From Alphaproteobacteria bacterium UBA6376 (GTDB lineage: Bacteria > Pseudomonadota > Alphaproteobacteria > Rs-D84), in NCBI GenBank assembly GCA_002437665.1, contig DJQW01000002.1:186001-250000 (forward strand): a stretch of 64,000 bases of DNA, read 5' to 3'. The position numbers and the translations under genes are program-made. Every line of letters starts with the position of its first letter. Position 1 is the first letter of the stretch. Of the stretch, positions 1 through 8,250 are shown piece by piece. The notes under the pieces were generated by a model. The model did not search any database. It was given only the letters and a program-made list of their open reading frames with translations, and was not told where the DNA came from.

Positions 1-77
1 CTATCTTGTCATCTGGTTGCATTATCGCCTATGACCCGTGATAACAATTAGTGGAAAATTCATATGTGCCCGTTGGG

Positions 78-920
78 TCAGAAAACGCGGTTGACGTCGG
101 AACATAACATGTGGCCAATCCCCATATTGTACCGGCCTGTGCACCAGTGGTGGTATCGCCCCCCCTTGATATCGGTAAAGTCAGACCACGTTTTCCCATT
201 CCAACGCGCATTGTCAAACGATGGGCATTGCGCACAATAATCCGTCCCCGCGGTTGGATGATACCAACCAACATTACATGCCGCAGTCGCACGACAAGAC
301 CCGCCAGATAATATTTCCCCTGGGCCACAATCACTGCCCGATGTACATGACATTGAACCATTATATTCTGCCATGCAATAGGATGCCCAACTGCTGCCAT
401 AAATAGTTGTACAGCAATTAGATGCCGTATCATATGTAATGCAATCTGAAAAACTGTCACTATGTTGACCATACAGTGGGTCATCACAGTACTCAGCAAA
501 ACTGGTTGTTGTGCCGCCACCAGTACTTGTACCATTACAATACGTTGACCATTTGTCATAATAATAAATGGCCTGACATATCTGCACCGTCATACCCGAC
601 GGCAATGACGACTGGTCACACCCATTATTTTTAACCTTTGTACAATCGCTTTGCGAAAATTTATACGATGGGCAAGAATCGCTGTCCGGCCCCAACATAC
701 CGGCACGGTGACAAGCATAATAGTTTGTCGTACCATACTCATACCCCCACAAATCAGTACAACACGCCGTATCCGCTGCGTCATTGTCATCGTCGGTATA
801 TTGATTAAAACAATCCACAATATTCACACATTGGCTTTGCGCGAACACCGCCTCGGCCGTGCCGGTTTTTGCCGCCAATAATGCCGCCAGTAACAGATAT
901 GATTTATTTATATTTGTCAT
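78..920 (-). CDS. Cys-rich secreted protein, frame probably broken near its 3' end
   Basis: I do not recognise the family. As read it encodes 280 residues. It has an N-terminal signal peptide (about residues 1-25, hydrophobic LLLAALLAA) and then at least 20 cysteines with aromatic-rich spacers, so an exported, disulfide-bonded surface or periplasmic protein is likely. The ATG at 920 is chosen because GGAGG lies 11 nt upstream; a GTG six codons earlier is less likely. Near the end, a run of seven G on the coding strand (plus-strand C at 159-165) shifts the frame. With one G fewer the protein would continue to a stop at 29 and end in a sensible Cys/Tyr-rich tail (GLATCYVPTS...NCYHGS). The present end (HMLCSDVNRVF) looks random. 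Either a sequencing error or slipped-strand phase variation could explain this. Upstream lies a promoter flanked by inverted repeats. Confidence 0.6.
   Translation of the reverse strand: MTNINKSYLLLAALLAAKTGTAEAVFAQSQCVNIVDCFNQYTDDDNDAADTACCTDLWGYEYGTTNYYACHRAGMLGPDSDSCPSYKFSQSDCTKVKNNGCDQSSLPSGMTVQICQAIYYYDKWSTYCNGTSTGGGTTTSFAEYCDDPLYGQHSDSFSDCITYDTASNCCTTIYGSSWASYCMAEYNGSMSCTSGSDCGPGEILSGGSCRATAACNVGWYHPTAGTDYCAQCPSFDNARWNGKTWSDFTDIKGGRYHHWCTGRYNMGIGHMLCSDVNRVF
159..165. repeat. G7 homopolymer (coding strand) at a likely frameshift
   Basis: There are seven C on the plus strand, so seven G in the minus-strand coding sequence, close to the 3' end of the Cys-rich secreted protein gene. Losing one base joins the upstream frame to a Cys-containing frame that stays open to position 29. 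Confidence 0.6.
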
Positions 921-951
921 GGGTTGTGCCCCCTCCACCTAAGAATAACGT

Positions 952-981
952 ACTGTCCAAATCTAGCGATGGCTAAATTTG
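952..981 (+). repeat. Left arm of 30-bp inverted repeat flanking a promoter
   Basis: The arm begins ACTGTCCAAATC and ends GGCTAAATTTG, and is a perfect inverted copy of 1042-1071. It is itself a near-perfect dyad: TGTCCAAAT-c-TAGC, then centre GATG, then GCTA-a-ATTTGGACA. That resembles a recombinase crossover site with two inverted half-sites around an asymmetric core. A pair of operators is an alternative reading. Confidence 0.75.
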
Positions 982-994
982 GACACAAAACCCC

Positions 995-1023
995 TTGACC
1001 AAACCGCGGGAAACGTGTACTAT
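995..1023 (+). promoter_or_regulatory. Sigma-70-type promoter between the inverted repeats, pointing rightward
   Basis: A -35 box TTGACC (995-1000), a 17-nt spacer and a -10 box TACTAT (1018-1023) are present. In this orientation it fires away from the secreted-protein gene (start 920) and toward a terminator at 1142-1160. If the segment between the repeats were inverted, the same boxes would face leftward about 75 nt ahead of the ATG at 920. Confidence 0.55.
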
Positions 1024-1041
1024 TACCCACATAAAAATGCT

Positions 1042-1071
1042 CAAATTTAGCCATCGCTAGATTTGGACAGT
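1042..1071 (-). repeat. Right arm of 30-bp inverted repeat flanking a promoter
   Basis: This is a perfect reverse complement of 952-981. The asymmetric centre reads CATC here and GATG in the left arm, so the two possible crossover sites are in inverted orientation, as inversion of the 60 bp between them would require. Confidence 0.75.
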
Positions 1072-1141
1072 TACCCTTTTGAAAACACAGAAACCTGCAC
1101 CAGGTTGTGGCGCAATTTTGTTTATTTAGCAACAAGAAAAA

Positions 1142-1160
1142 ACGCCCAGACGGGCGTTTC
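1142..1160. terminator. Bidirectional Rho-independent terminator
   Basis: A short hairpin ACGCCC/GGGCGT is followed by T-runs on both strands. It ends the ppiD-like gene on the minus strand. It would also end any transcript from the rightward promoter at 995-1023. Confidence 0.8.
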
Positions 1161-1161
1161 T

Positions 1162-2586
1162 TTATTTTGCAAAGAATTTGTCATAAACCTTGTGATTGAT
1201 TTTGACCGGATACGTCCGAATCAAGAACGAATTATAATCGTCTGTGATTTCGCGCGATTGGGTCGATGCCAATTCTTTGCGTAAATCGCCCATCTTTTTC
1301 GTATCAACCGTTGGCGCAACCGCGTCACCCGCGTGCAATACATAGAATGCGTCCGCGGCACTGACGATTGAATTGTCATTGGCATTTGCACGGAATGCCG
1401 CAACCAATACGTCGGTTGGTGCGCCCGATGTGCGCGATACCGTCGCCGATTTGGTCGACAATTTTTTACCAACAAATTTGCCATTCTTGTTCAAATCGAC
1501 CAAGATTTCATTTGCACGGACATACGCCTGTTTGCGTTGGGCATCACGCTGCCAATCGGCAATCAGGTTCTTTTTAACCGACGCAAATTCGGCATTGTGC
1601 TGTGGGTCGATTTTATCAACGCGAACAATAACAAACCCTTGCTTGGTTTCGGTCAGCTCACTTTCCAGCCCTGCGTCCATATCAAAGATTTTCGCAACCA
1701 TTTTGTCGGTCAATATTGCGTCCGCCGGACGGCCATCCGCCGCGAATGATTTCAATGATACGTATTTCGCATTGTGGCGTTTTGCCGCGGTTGCCATGGA
1801 TTCGCCCGCGATAATGTCATCTTCGACCTTTTGCGCGGTGGCCAACGCCGCGTCATAACTGTCGGGCTTTGACATATCGGCAGGAATCAAGACATACGAT
1901 ACCGTGCGGTGTTCCGGCACAATCTGGGGGTGCGCCGCATAGTATTCTTGCAACTGAGCATCGGTTGGCTGGCCAACCTTGAAATCAGAAAACTTTACCG
2001 TTGCGTATTCAATCTTTTTCTGGCCATATCTGGCGTTGTATGCCGCGGTCAGTGCAAATTGTGGCACATTCATCGACACGGCGATTGGGCCCAACACATA
2101 ACCACGCAAAACCTGATTACGCAGGACGTTCGCAAATGCGGCCTCGCTATACCCTGAATTATTCAGAACCACATCAAACAAGTACGCGGAAAAGCGACCG
2201 TTGCTCTGAAATTCTGGAAATTCGCGAATTTCGCGTGCAATGCGACCATCGGTCACGACAAAGCCCAAATCGTTTGCACGATTTTCAACCATACGTTGTG
2301 TCGACAGGTCACCCAAAACGCGGGCGGTAAATTGCGCCCCCGTCTGCGCATCGGTATAAACCGCCCGCTGTTGTTCACGGGTCATCTGGGCCAAGGCACG
2401 ACTGCGTTCGGCATTATATTCTTGCATTGTCACGTCGGCATTGCCAACGCGAACCAGTGTTGTGTCGCCGCGACTGCCGCCGAAAACCCATTCGGCAACG
2501 CCCCAACCGACAAACGAGAAAGCCAATATAGCAATCAGAAATTTTGCCAATGGCTTGTCTGCTGCATTACGTAAATATTCTAGCAT
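1162..2586 (-). CDS. PpiD/SurA-type periplasmic folding chaperone (SurA N-terminal domain)
   Basis: The 474-residue product is predicted to be anchored in the inner membrane by one N-terminal helix (about residues 14-34, AKFLIAILAFSFVGWGVAEW), with the rest in the periplasm. This is the PpiD layout. MLEYLRNAADK at the start and the SurA_N-like region (NADVTMQEYNAERSRALAQM) fit PpiD-family chaperones that help outer-membrane proteins fold. A parvulin-like segment lies around residues 230-340, but I cannot confirm that its isomerase residues are intact. The start at 2586 is supported by AAAGGGGAAC just upstream; an earlier in-frame codon at 2634 has no such site. The neighbour genes are divergent (tpiA), so it is probably transcribed alone. 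With many secreted Cys-rich and barrel proteins encoded nearby, a chaperone of the envelope fits the context. Confidence 0.75.
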   Translation of the reverse strand: MLEYLRNAADKPLAKFLIAILAFSFVGWGVAEWVFGGSRGDTTLVRVGNADVTMQEYNAERSRALAQMTREQQRAVYTDAQTGAQFTARVLGDLSTQRMVENRANDLGFVVTDGRIAREIREFPEFQSNGRFSAYLFDVVLNNSGYSEAAFANVLRNQVLRGYVLGPIAVSMNVPQFALTAAYNARYGQKKIEYATVKFSDFKVGQPTDAQLQEYYAAHPQIVPEHRTVSYVLIPADMSKPDSYDAALATAQKVEDDIIAGESMATAAKRHNAKYVSLKSFAADGRPADAILTDKMVAKIFDMDAGLESELTETKQGFVIVRVDKIDPQHNAEFASVKKNLIADWQRDAQRKQAYVRANEILVDLNKNGKFVGKKLSTKSATVSRTSGAPTDVLVAAFRANANDNSIVSAADAFYVLHAGDAVAPTVDTKKMGDLRKELASTQSREITDDYNSFLIRTYPVKINHKVYDKFFAK

Positions 2587-2654
2587 TTGTTCCCCTTTTG
2601 CGTTACCATAGCAAAACGACAAGAGAAAAATCAACGAAAAAAAGGGGAAAAACC

Positions 2655-3356
2655 ATGAAAATTATTGCAGGTAATTGGAAGATGAATGGTACGCGCGCGG
2701 CGTTGGAAAATATGCTGCATGCGTTGCGTGACATTGTCACAAATAACCGCGTAATTCTGTGCGTGCCGTTCACAATGCTGGGCGCACGCGCTGAAAACGT
2801 CGCCTTGGGCGCACAGGACGTCAGCACCAACGACCATGGCGCATTCACGGGCGAGGTTTCCGCCCCCATGATTGCAGACACGGGCGCAAAATACGTAATT
2901 GTTGGCCACAGCGAACGTCGCATGTATCACGGCGAAACAAACGACATTGTCCGTCAAAAGGCCGCCGCCGCAATCGCATCCGGCCTGACCCCTATTATTT
3001 GTGTGGGCGAAACAATGGACGAAAAACAGGCCGGCAAAACGATGGCGATTATTGAATCGGGCGTTCGCGAATCTGTACCAACAGACGCGCGTAACGTTAT
3101 TGTCGCATACGAACCACGCTGGGCGATTGGTGCGGGTCTGACCCCAACCGCCGAAGAAATCGCGGCGGCGCACACACTGATTGCAGATACCCTGACCGAT
3201 ATGGGATTGGACGGCACGCCGGTGTTGTATGGTGCAAGTGTCAAGGGGTCAAATGCCGCCGAAATTATGTCGATTGCGCACGTTGATGGCGTATTGGTTG
3301 GTGGAGCATCCTTGAAACCTGACGATTTCATACCTATAATAACCAGTGTGAAATAA
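2655..3356 (+). CDS. tpiA: Triosephosphate isomerase
   Basis: Interconverts dihydroxyacetone phosphate and glyceraldehyde 3-phosphate in glycolysis and gluconeogenesis; cytoplasmic, a dimer in known members. All active-site elements are visible: NWKMN at residues 7-11 with the catalytic Lys, the electrophilic His in GHSERR, the base Glu in VAYEPRWAIGAG, and the phosphate loop GVLVGGASL. At 233 residues it is a little short for the family (about 250). The start at 2655 follows AAAAGGGGAAAAACC, a strong ribosome site; an upstream in-frame start would read through that site. The adjacent minus-strand chaperone gene is divergent. grpE follows 60 nt downstream in the same direction and may be co-transcribed. 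Confidence 0.95.
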   Translation: MKIIAGNWKMNGTRAALENMLHALRDIVTNNRVILCVPFTMLGARAENVALGAQDVSTNDHGAFTGEVSAPMIADTGAKYVIVGHSERRMYHGETNDIVRQKAAAAIASGLTPIICVGETMDEKQAGKTMAIIESGVRESVPTDARNVIVAYEPRWAIGAGLTPTAEEIAAAHTLIADTLTDMGLDGTPVLYGASVKGSNAAEIMSIAHVDGVLVGGASLKPDDFIPIITSVK

Positions 3357-3416
3357 GGTTACATTTGCATGGGTGGGCGCGACCCGCCCTGCACTTACAA
3401 GTTTACAGGTATAATT

Positions 3417-4007
3417 ATGCAAGACGAAAACAAACCAGAAAAAGAAGTAGAAATCGAAACCGTATCGGTTGACACGGCAAAAAACAGTACCACCGCACCA
3501 GCCACCGACGCGCCCGCGGACATAACGCCCGACGCGGCCAACGACGACGAACAAAATAACGCCGCCGCGGAACTGGACGCGTTAAAGGCAGAGTTTAACG
3601 AACTGAACGACAAATACTTGCGCAGTGTTGCCGAATTAGAAAACACACGTCGTCGCGCCGCATTAGACGCGGAATCACGTGCCCGCAATCGCGCAATGAA
3701 CGTGGCCAAGGAATTCTTGCCCGTGATGGACGCCATTGTCGCCGCGCAAAAACACGCACCAGACGATGCCGGTATTCAATCCATGGCACGCGCTATGGAA
3801 TCTGCGTTTGCGCAAATCGGTATTGTTAAAATCGATTCCGTGGGTCAGGTTTTGAATCCACAATTCCACAATGCGATTCAGGTTGTGCCCGCACCCGCGG
3901 ACGCAAATCCCGCACCCGCGCCAAACACAATCGTGTCTGAAATGCAGGCGGGTTACATGTTCGGGGACAGTGTCCTGCGCACAGCGATGGTTGTGGTATG
4001 TAAATAA
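3417..4007 (+). CDS. grpE: GrpE, nucleotide exchange factor for DnaK
   Basis: The 196-residue product would release ADP from DnaK in the DnaK-DnaJ-GrpE chaperone cycle in the cytoplasm. It has an acidic, low-complexity N-terminus (residues 1-45), the long helical dimerisation region (LNDKYLRSVAELENTRRRA, about 60-80) and the C-terminal beta domain with the family signature (FHNAIQVVP ... IVSEMQAGYMFGDSVLRTAMVVV). The ATG at 3417 is chosen because it begins the GrpE-like acidic leader; an upstream in-frame start would add a Cys/Pro stretch not typical of the family. No dnaK is in the window. It ends immediately before a Rho-independent terminator. Confidence 0.95.
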   Translation: MQDENKPEKEVEIETVSVDTAKNSTTAPATDAPADITPDAANDDEQNNAAAELDALKAEFNELNDKYLRSVAELENTRRRAALDAESRARNRAMNVAKEFLPVMDAIVAAQKHAPDDAGIQSMARAMESAFAQIGIVKIDSVGQVLNPQFHNAIQVVPAPADANPAPAPNTIVSEMQAGYMFGDSVLRTAMVVVCK

Positions 4008-4011
4008 AAAA

Positions 4012-4034
4012 ACGCCCGTTTGGGCGTTTTTTTA
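4012..4034. terminator. Terminator after grpE
   Basis: Hairpin ACGCCC-gttt-GGGCGT with A-rich and T-rich flanks, so it can work in both directions for the convergent grpE and the 139-residue gene. Confidence 0.85.
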
Positions 4035-4451
4035 TTTTGTCTTTTGCGCCATTTCGGCACGAATTTGCGCAACCTGTTGCGAATAATCCCAGCCCATATG
4101 TTTTTCAAAATTCATACGAACATTTTTCAAAAAATCATTCTTGGCAGCATTACCAACATACGACGTTTTTGGTATGCGCAAAACCAAACCATTTCCCCCC
4201 ATATAACGGCTGATATGCCGACGGGGCAAAAAGCCATTGCGACGCAACAAGTATTCGCATACATCCACATTTTCTGCATGCCCCATAAAACAATAAAAAT
4301 ACGAAAGCCCATTTTTAGCACGCAAAAATTCCACGTTTGAACATAAACTGGACACCAGCGCAGCATCTGACGTAGACGTCAACGACAATGAACGTGTTGA
4401 TGTTCTGTTAAAGAAATCCTTGATGTGCTCAACACACGAATAAATTTTCAT
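4032..4451 (-). CDS. Hypothetical protein, 139 residues
   Basis: I do not recognise this family. The start at 4451 (MKIYSCVEHIKDFF) has AAAGG 10 nt upstream and is preferred over an in-frame codon at 4505. The product has no signal peptide or membrane segment, is mildly basic, and carries four Cys without a clear metal pattern. The middle (AKNGLSYFYCFMGHAENVDVC) and the C-terminal half (NDFLKNVRMNFEKHMGWDY) look like a folded cytoplasmic domain. It stands between convergent grpE and the large autotransporter gene on the same strand, 59 nt downstream of that gene's stop. Co-transcription with the autotransporter is possible. Function unknown. Confidence 0.55.
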   Translation of the reverse strand: MKIYSCVEHIKDFFNRTSTRSLSLTSTSDAALVSSLCSNVEFLRAKNGLSYFYCFMGHAENVDVCEYLLRRNGFLPRRHISRYMGGNGLVLRIPKTSYVGNAAKNDFLKNVRMNFEKHMGWDYSQQVAQIRAEMAQKTK

Positions 4452-4510
4452 AACTATATGCCTTTGATTTTCGGGAAACACTACCACACTACGTATTTTT
4501 GTCAAGCAAA

Positions 4511-7500
4511 TTATATTCCCAACCGGTGGTTCAATTTCAGCATAAATATGGACTCGTTCCCAAATGCACTGGTGTGATTTGGATTCACGCGATATATAAA
4601 CCCAAGTGCCCCATCGGTAAATGCGCCCAATGCATGACGATATGTCGCGGTCAGGCGAACCTCTCGATTTTCAGGGGTCAAATCAACATCACGCACGCCG
4701 GCATCCGTTATCACAATGTCGTATTTGCCATCGGCAACCTCTGATAAATCATAGTCCGCATATGAATATTGCATTGTGCCCCGATTTACCCCCAGCGGAC
4801 GCGCCACCGTGAAATTAAAGTTGCCCCAATCCACGCCGGCCGCAATCGCGTCTGAATAAATGTCCGACATCCCCAGAATGACCGCGCCCCCCGCCATATC
4901 TGATGTTGTGCGGGCAAACGTTCCGCGCACACGCAGTGTCAGGTTGTCCGTTGGTCGATATGACAATTCGGAATCAATATACATTGTGTCACCCGCACCC
5001 AGATTCAATAGTCCCCCCGTCTGGGCCCCCAGCAAAGTATCTGATTCATGCGCATTACCAAACGCGGTTGTAAAACCAAATTTATCGCCATGCCACGCAA
5101 TGTGCGATTGCGCACCCGAAATCAGACCCAAGCGCGCCGGCGCATACTGTGATGAAATCGTCGGGTCATTTTCCAACAATTCTTCGTCGGTAATCGCACC
5201 CGAAAACGCGCGCGCACCAAATGACCAACGACCACTGTTATAAATCGCATCGGTTGTAACCGCATTTGACGCCAGATTCAAAATCGGATTTGACATACCA
5301 TCAAAGCGCGACGCCCCATCGGTCAGGTGATGCTGATACCCCGCGGCAAAATTCCATGCGCCCCGTGCATAGTCCATCTGCAACGTGTCCAATCCACCCA
5401 TATTGTCATTATACGCACGTGGCGACGTCGTCATTGAAAATCCAATATTGCCAATCTGCGTGCGTGGCGCGGCGCGATTATCGGCGCGAAATTCGCCCAA
5501 CACATCACCCATATACAGCCCACGGCGCGATTGCGTGCCAACCGCAAATTCATTTTTCCAAATACGTGGCAACGCCAATTCGCCATCAATACTTTCCAAT
5601 TTATCAAAGAACGGCGCACTGATTGTTGCCATACGTGGACTGAACGCAGATGACGTACGGAACGTGGTGTTTGTCGCCGCACGCCAGTACGCATTGCCGC
5701 TGCTGGAAACAATTTTGCCATCGGTATAGTAATACAATTTCTTGGCCGGCGTGGTCGCACGTGCAACGTTTATCAGACCGTAACCAAACACTTCTTTGAA
5801 TACGTCCAGATAATTTTCGCCACCCGAACGCCAACGCGCGTCATATTCATTTGGCAATGTGTACATGCTCTTCAAATATGAAATCAACGCATCTTTGGTC
5901 ATTGATGTACCTGTATCGGTCGAACCCAAGAATGGCCCGTCGGCCGTCAACGCCAACAGCATAAACAACTGCTTGTTATTCATATAATCAAATGCGGATT
6001 TTACCGCGCCCGCCGCACCGGCCGCCGCCGCCACCGCCAATTCATCGGTCAAACCCGTTGCCGCAAAGCACCATGGGTCAATACTGGCCGTGCCACGTCC
6101 CGCCGCGCCACATGCGCGCGCCTTGTAATATTTATCATCAGACGTATCGTCCGGCGTGCCGTTGTTTGTTGACCATTGACTGAGTGCATATGTGCCACTG
6201 GGGGAATAGCCAGCAACGCTGTCCGCTGTGGTTGTGCCCTTGGTTCCCGTCTGGCCAACCGCAACAACCGACATAAACAGATGTTCCAAGTTCGGGAAAA
6301 CCAATGGCGCAGAATTTTCAAATGTCGCCTCTAACGTTTTGCCAGACCACGCGCTGTCTGTTTCAAATGCACCGGTCGAGAAAATCACCAACGGCGAAAA
6401 CGTTGATCCCAAACCATTAAAGAATGCAGATGCATCCGTCCCTGGCAACGCGTCCGCACCACCGACGCCATCGGTCGTATTCACATCATAATATTGGTTC
6501 ACAAATTTTATAAATGCGGCCTGCAACTTGGTACTGTCTGTTCCAACCGACAAAATATCACTGATTGTTTTGGTATCGCGCGAATGCAATGGCGAAATCA
6601 CAGACGCATTTGCAATGATGTCTGGACGTGAACGCCCACCAACTATATCGCCCTTCGCCCACAACGCGCCAGATTTCAACAGTGCCTTGTAATTAAAGTA
6701 ATCAATGTCGTCTAACTTTTTAACCTGTGTAATTGTATTGTCCGCCAACGTGTATGCTGCATCATTCATATACAGTGCGCCATCAGCACCAATGTAGCCG
6801 TTGTATGTTGTGTCCCCATTCGTCGCCACAATGGCATTCCCCGTACGCGTCACGGTATATGTTTTTCCATCCAATGTCAGTGTATCACCCGTTGCCAACG
6901 CATCGCCCGCCATGGTGTATGATCCCGCATTTGTTTCGGTCATACTAACATACCCACGACCACCGCCGGTTCTGAATATCGACATTTGACCATTCGGCAT
7001 AAATCCCATGTAATCCGCATCGGCATAGCCGGCCTCTTTACCGCCAATAATTTTTGCCAACAGGTTGTCCAACGCCGATGCCGACGTGTTATTGATTGCC
7101 GTGCCCGATCCTGATAAATCAAAGTCACCAACAAAAGACGAATCTTCGGCCGCGGTCATGCCCGATAAATCCGTCGCGCCAGCGGCAATCGTAATCTTGT
7201 TATTGTAATATTTGCTGGACACCATGTCCGTGCTGGCCTGATTCAGGGACGTACCATTAAACGTTGTCCATGGCAACAATCTGTCACCCAATGATGATGT
7301 GTCCGACGCATTTACACCATTTGCCGTAATCAGACCGACATTCACAGGACGCCCACCGGCAACGGCGGTACTGCCCAAATTATATTGTTTCAACGTGTCA
7401 TTTGTAATTGGTGCGCGCGCAGAATCACGCAACGTGCGCATACCCATATAGCCACGCGCCAGCGCAGAATACCCACGCATCATCAACAGGTAATTGCCAC

Positions 7501-8149
7501 CCGCCATATTGTTCATCAATTTGAAATTCTTGGCCAGAATATTTTCACTGTCAGATGGGCTGTACAAATTCAAGTTATCGGCATAGTTCGCAGATTCCGT
7601 TTCTGCGGTTGGCATTGCCGGCCCATATGGAATCGCCAGTTTTTCAGTTGGACTATTCGTATTGCCCTCTGGATTATCCTCGCCACGATTGCCTGTACTG
7701 GACGACGAACCGTTGTCGTTCCCAGGGTCAAACACATCGGTCAATAAAAACAGCCCACCAATAACAACGGCGGCACCCGCCGCCGCCAATGTCATGCTCT
7801 GGGCGGACGACAGCCCACCGAAAAGCCCACCCGATTCCGTTCGGGTCGTATTCTTGTTCCTGTACTGTTTAATTTGCCGATCACAATTTGATGCATCCGC
7901 ACCATACATCTGTAAAATCTGGGCCGCACGCACATCATTATTCATCAGTGCCGTGCAGACGATTGACATACCCGTTGAATCCACAAAATTCACATTTGCG
8001 CCATTGTTGACCAATGCCTGAACCTGTTGAATATCGGCATTCTTGGCCGCCGACAACAGTTGCGCCGCAACCATAAATTCAGACGACGCCGCGCGTGCCG
8101 CAAATGGCAGGACAAACAATGACAGTACTAAAATTCTGATGTATTTCAT
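4511..8149 (-). CDS. Autotransporter with ankyrin repeats and a degenerate subtilase-like passenger
   Basis: The 1212-residue product starts with a signal peptide (1-20). Ankyrin-type repeats follow at about 25-90 (AAKNADIQQVQALVNNGANVN, NNDVRAAQILQMYGADAS), then a hydrophobic segment at about 117-136. A 650-residue passenger and a C-terminal beta-barrel (about 880-1212, ending in KLNHRLGI) complete it. The passenger and barrel resemble S8 subtilase autotransporters: VNVGLITANGV (269-279) sits where V-x-V-I-D-T-G-V is expected, GSGTA (346-350) where GHGTH is expected, MGFMPNGQMSIFR where GVAPxAxI is expected, and FGYGLINVARA where YGxGLIN is expected. All three catalytic positions seem lost; the Ser site region (about 698-715, Ala-rich) lacks GTSxAxP. 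I infer a surface-exposed pseudoprotease. The start at 8149 is the ATG before the signal peptide; the ribosome site there is weak (AGAGAG). Confidence 0.7.
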   Translation of the reverse strand: MKYIRILVLSLFVLPFAARAASSEFMVAAQLLSAAKNADIQQVQALVNNGANVNFVDSTGMSIVCTALMNNDVRAAQILQMYGADASNCDRQIKQYRNKNTTRTESGGLFGGLSSAQSMTLAAAGAAVVIGGLFLLTDVFDPGNDNGSSSSTGNRGEDNPEGNTNSPTEKLAIPYGPAMPTAETESANYADNLNLYSPSDSENILAKNFKLMNNMAGGNYLLMMRGYSALARGYMGMRTLRDSARAPITNDTLKQYNLGSTAVAGGRPVNVGLITANGVNASDTSSLGDRLLPWTTFNGTSLNQASTDMVSSKYYNNKITIAAGATDLSGMTAAEDSSFVGDFDLSGSGTAINNTSASALDNLLAKIIGGKEAGYADADYMGFMPNGQMSIFRTGGGRGYVSMTETNAGSYTMAGDALATGDTLTLDGKTYTVTRTGNAIVATNGDTTYNGYIGADGALYMNDAAYTLADNTITQVKKLDDIDYFNYKALLKSGALWAKGDIVGGRSRPDIIANASVISPLHSRDTKTISDILSVGTDSTKLQAAFIKFVNQYYDVNTTDGVGGADALPGTDASAFFNGLGSTFSPLVIFSTGAFETDSAWSGKTLEATFENSAPLVFPNLEHLFMSVVAVGQTGTKGTTTADSVAGYSPSGTYALSQWSTNNGTPDDTSDDKYYKARACGAAGRGTASIDPWCFAATGLTDELAVAAAAGAAGAVKSAFDYMNNKQLFMLLALTADGPFLGSTDTGTSMTKDALISYLKSMYTLPNEYDARWRSGGENYLDVFKEVFGYGLINVARATTPAKKLYYYTDGKIVSSSGNAYWRAATNTTFRTSSAFSPRMATISAPFFDKLESIDGELALPRIWKNEFAVGTQSRRGLYMGDVLGEFRADNRAAPRTQIGNIGFSMTTSPRAYNDNMGGLDTLQMDYARGAWNFAAGYQHHLTDGASRFDGMSNPILNLASNAVTTDAIYNSGRWSFGARAFSGAITDEELLENDPTISSQYAPARLGLISGAQSHIAWHGDKFGFTTAFGNAHESDTLLGAQTGGLLNLGAGDTMYIDSELSYRPTDNLTLRVRGTFARTTSDMAGGAVILGMSDIYSDAIAAGVDWGNFNFTVARPLGVNRGTMQYSYADYDLSEVADGKYDIVITDAGVRDVDLTPENREVRLTATYRHALGAFTDGALGFIYRVNPNHTSAFGNESIFMLKLNHRLGI

Positions 8150-8200
8150 GCAAATTCTCTCTGTACGCAATATAATAACACAGATTTGTTTTACCTGTCT

Positions 8201-8228
8201 ATAAAAAAAACAGCCCGATGCCGGACTG
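8201..8228 (-). terminator. Terminator after the coiled-coil protein gene
   Basis: On the minus strand, a hairpin CAGTCCGG...CCGGGCTG with one mismatch is followed by eight T. It sits 22 nt past the stop of the 178-residue gene and before the autotransporter start at 8149. Confidence 0.75.
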
Positions 8229-8250
8229 TTTTCATTTGATGGTGCAAAAA

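Noticed and set aside
29..559. Separate gene on the minus strand overlapping the first secreted protein
   Set aside because: Only its last part (29 to about 160) looks like protein. It reads as the frameshifted tail of the upstream gene and not as an independent gene.
5900..5925. GTSM motif (about residues 747-750) of the autotransporter as the subtilase Ser site
   Set aside because: It lies after the helix and LLALTA segment that normally follow the Ser site, and is followed by TKDAL instead of AxPxVAG, so it is probably chance.
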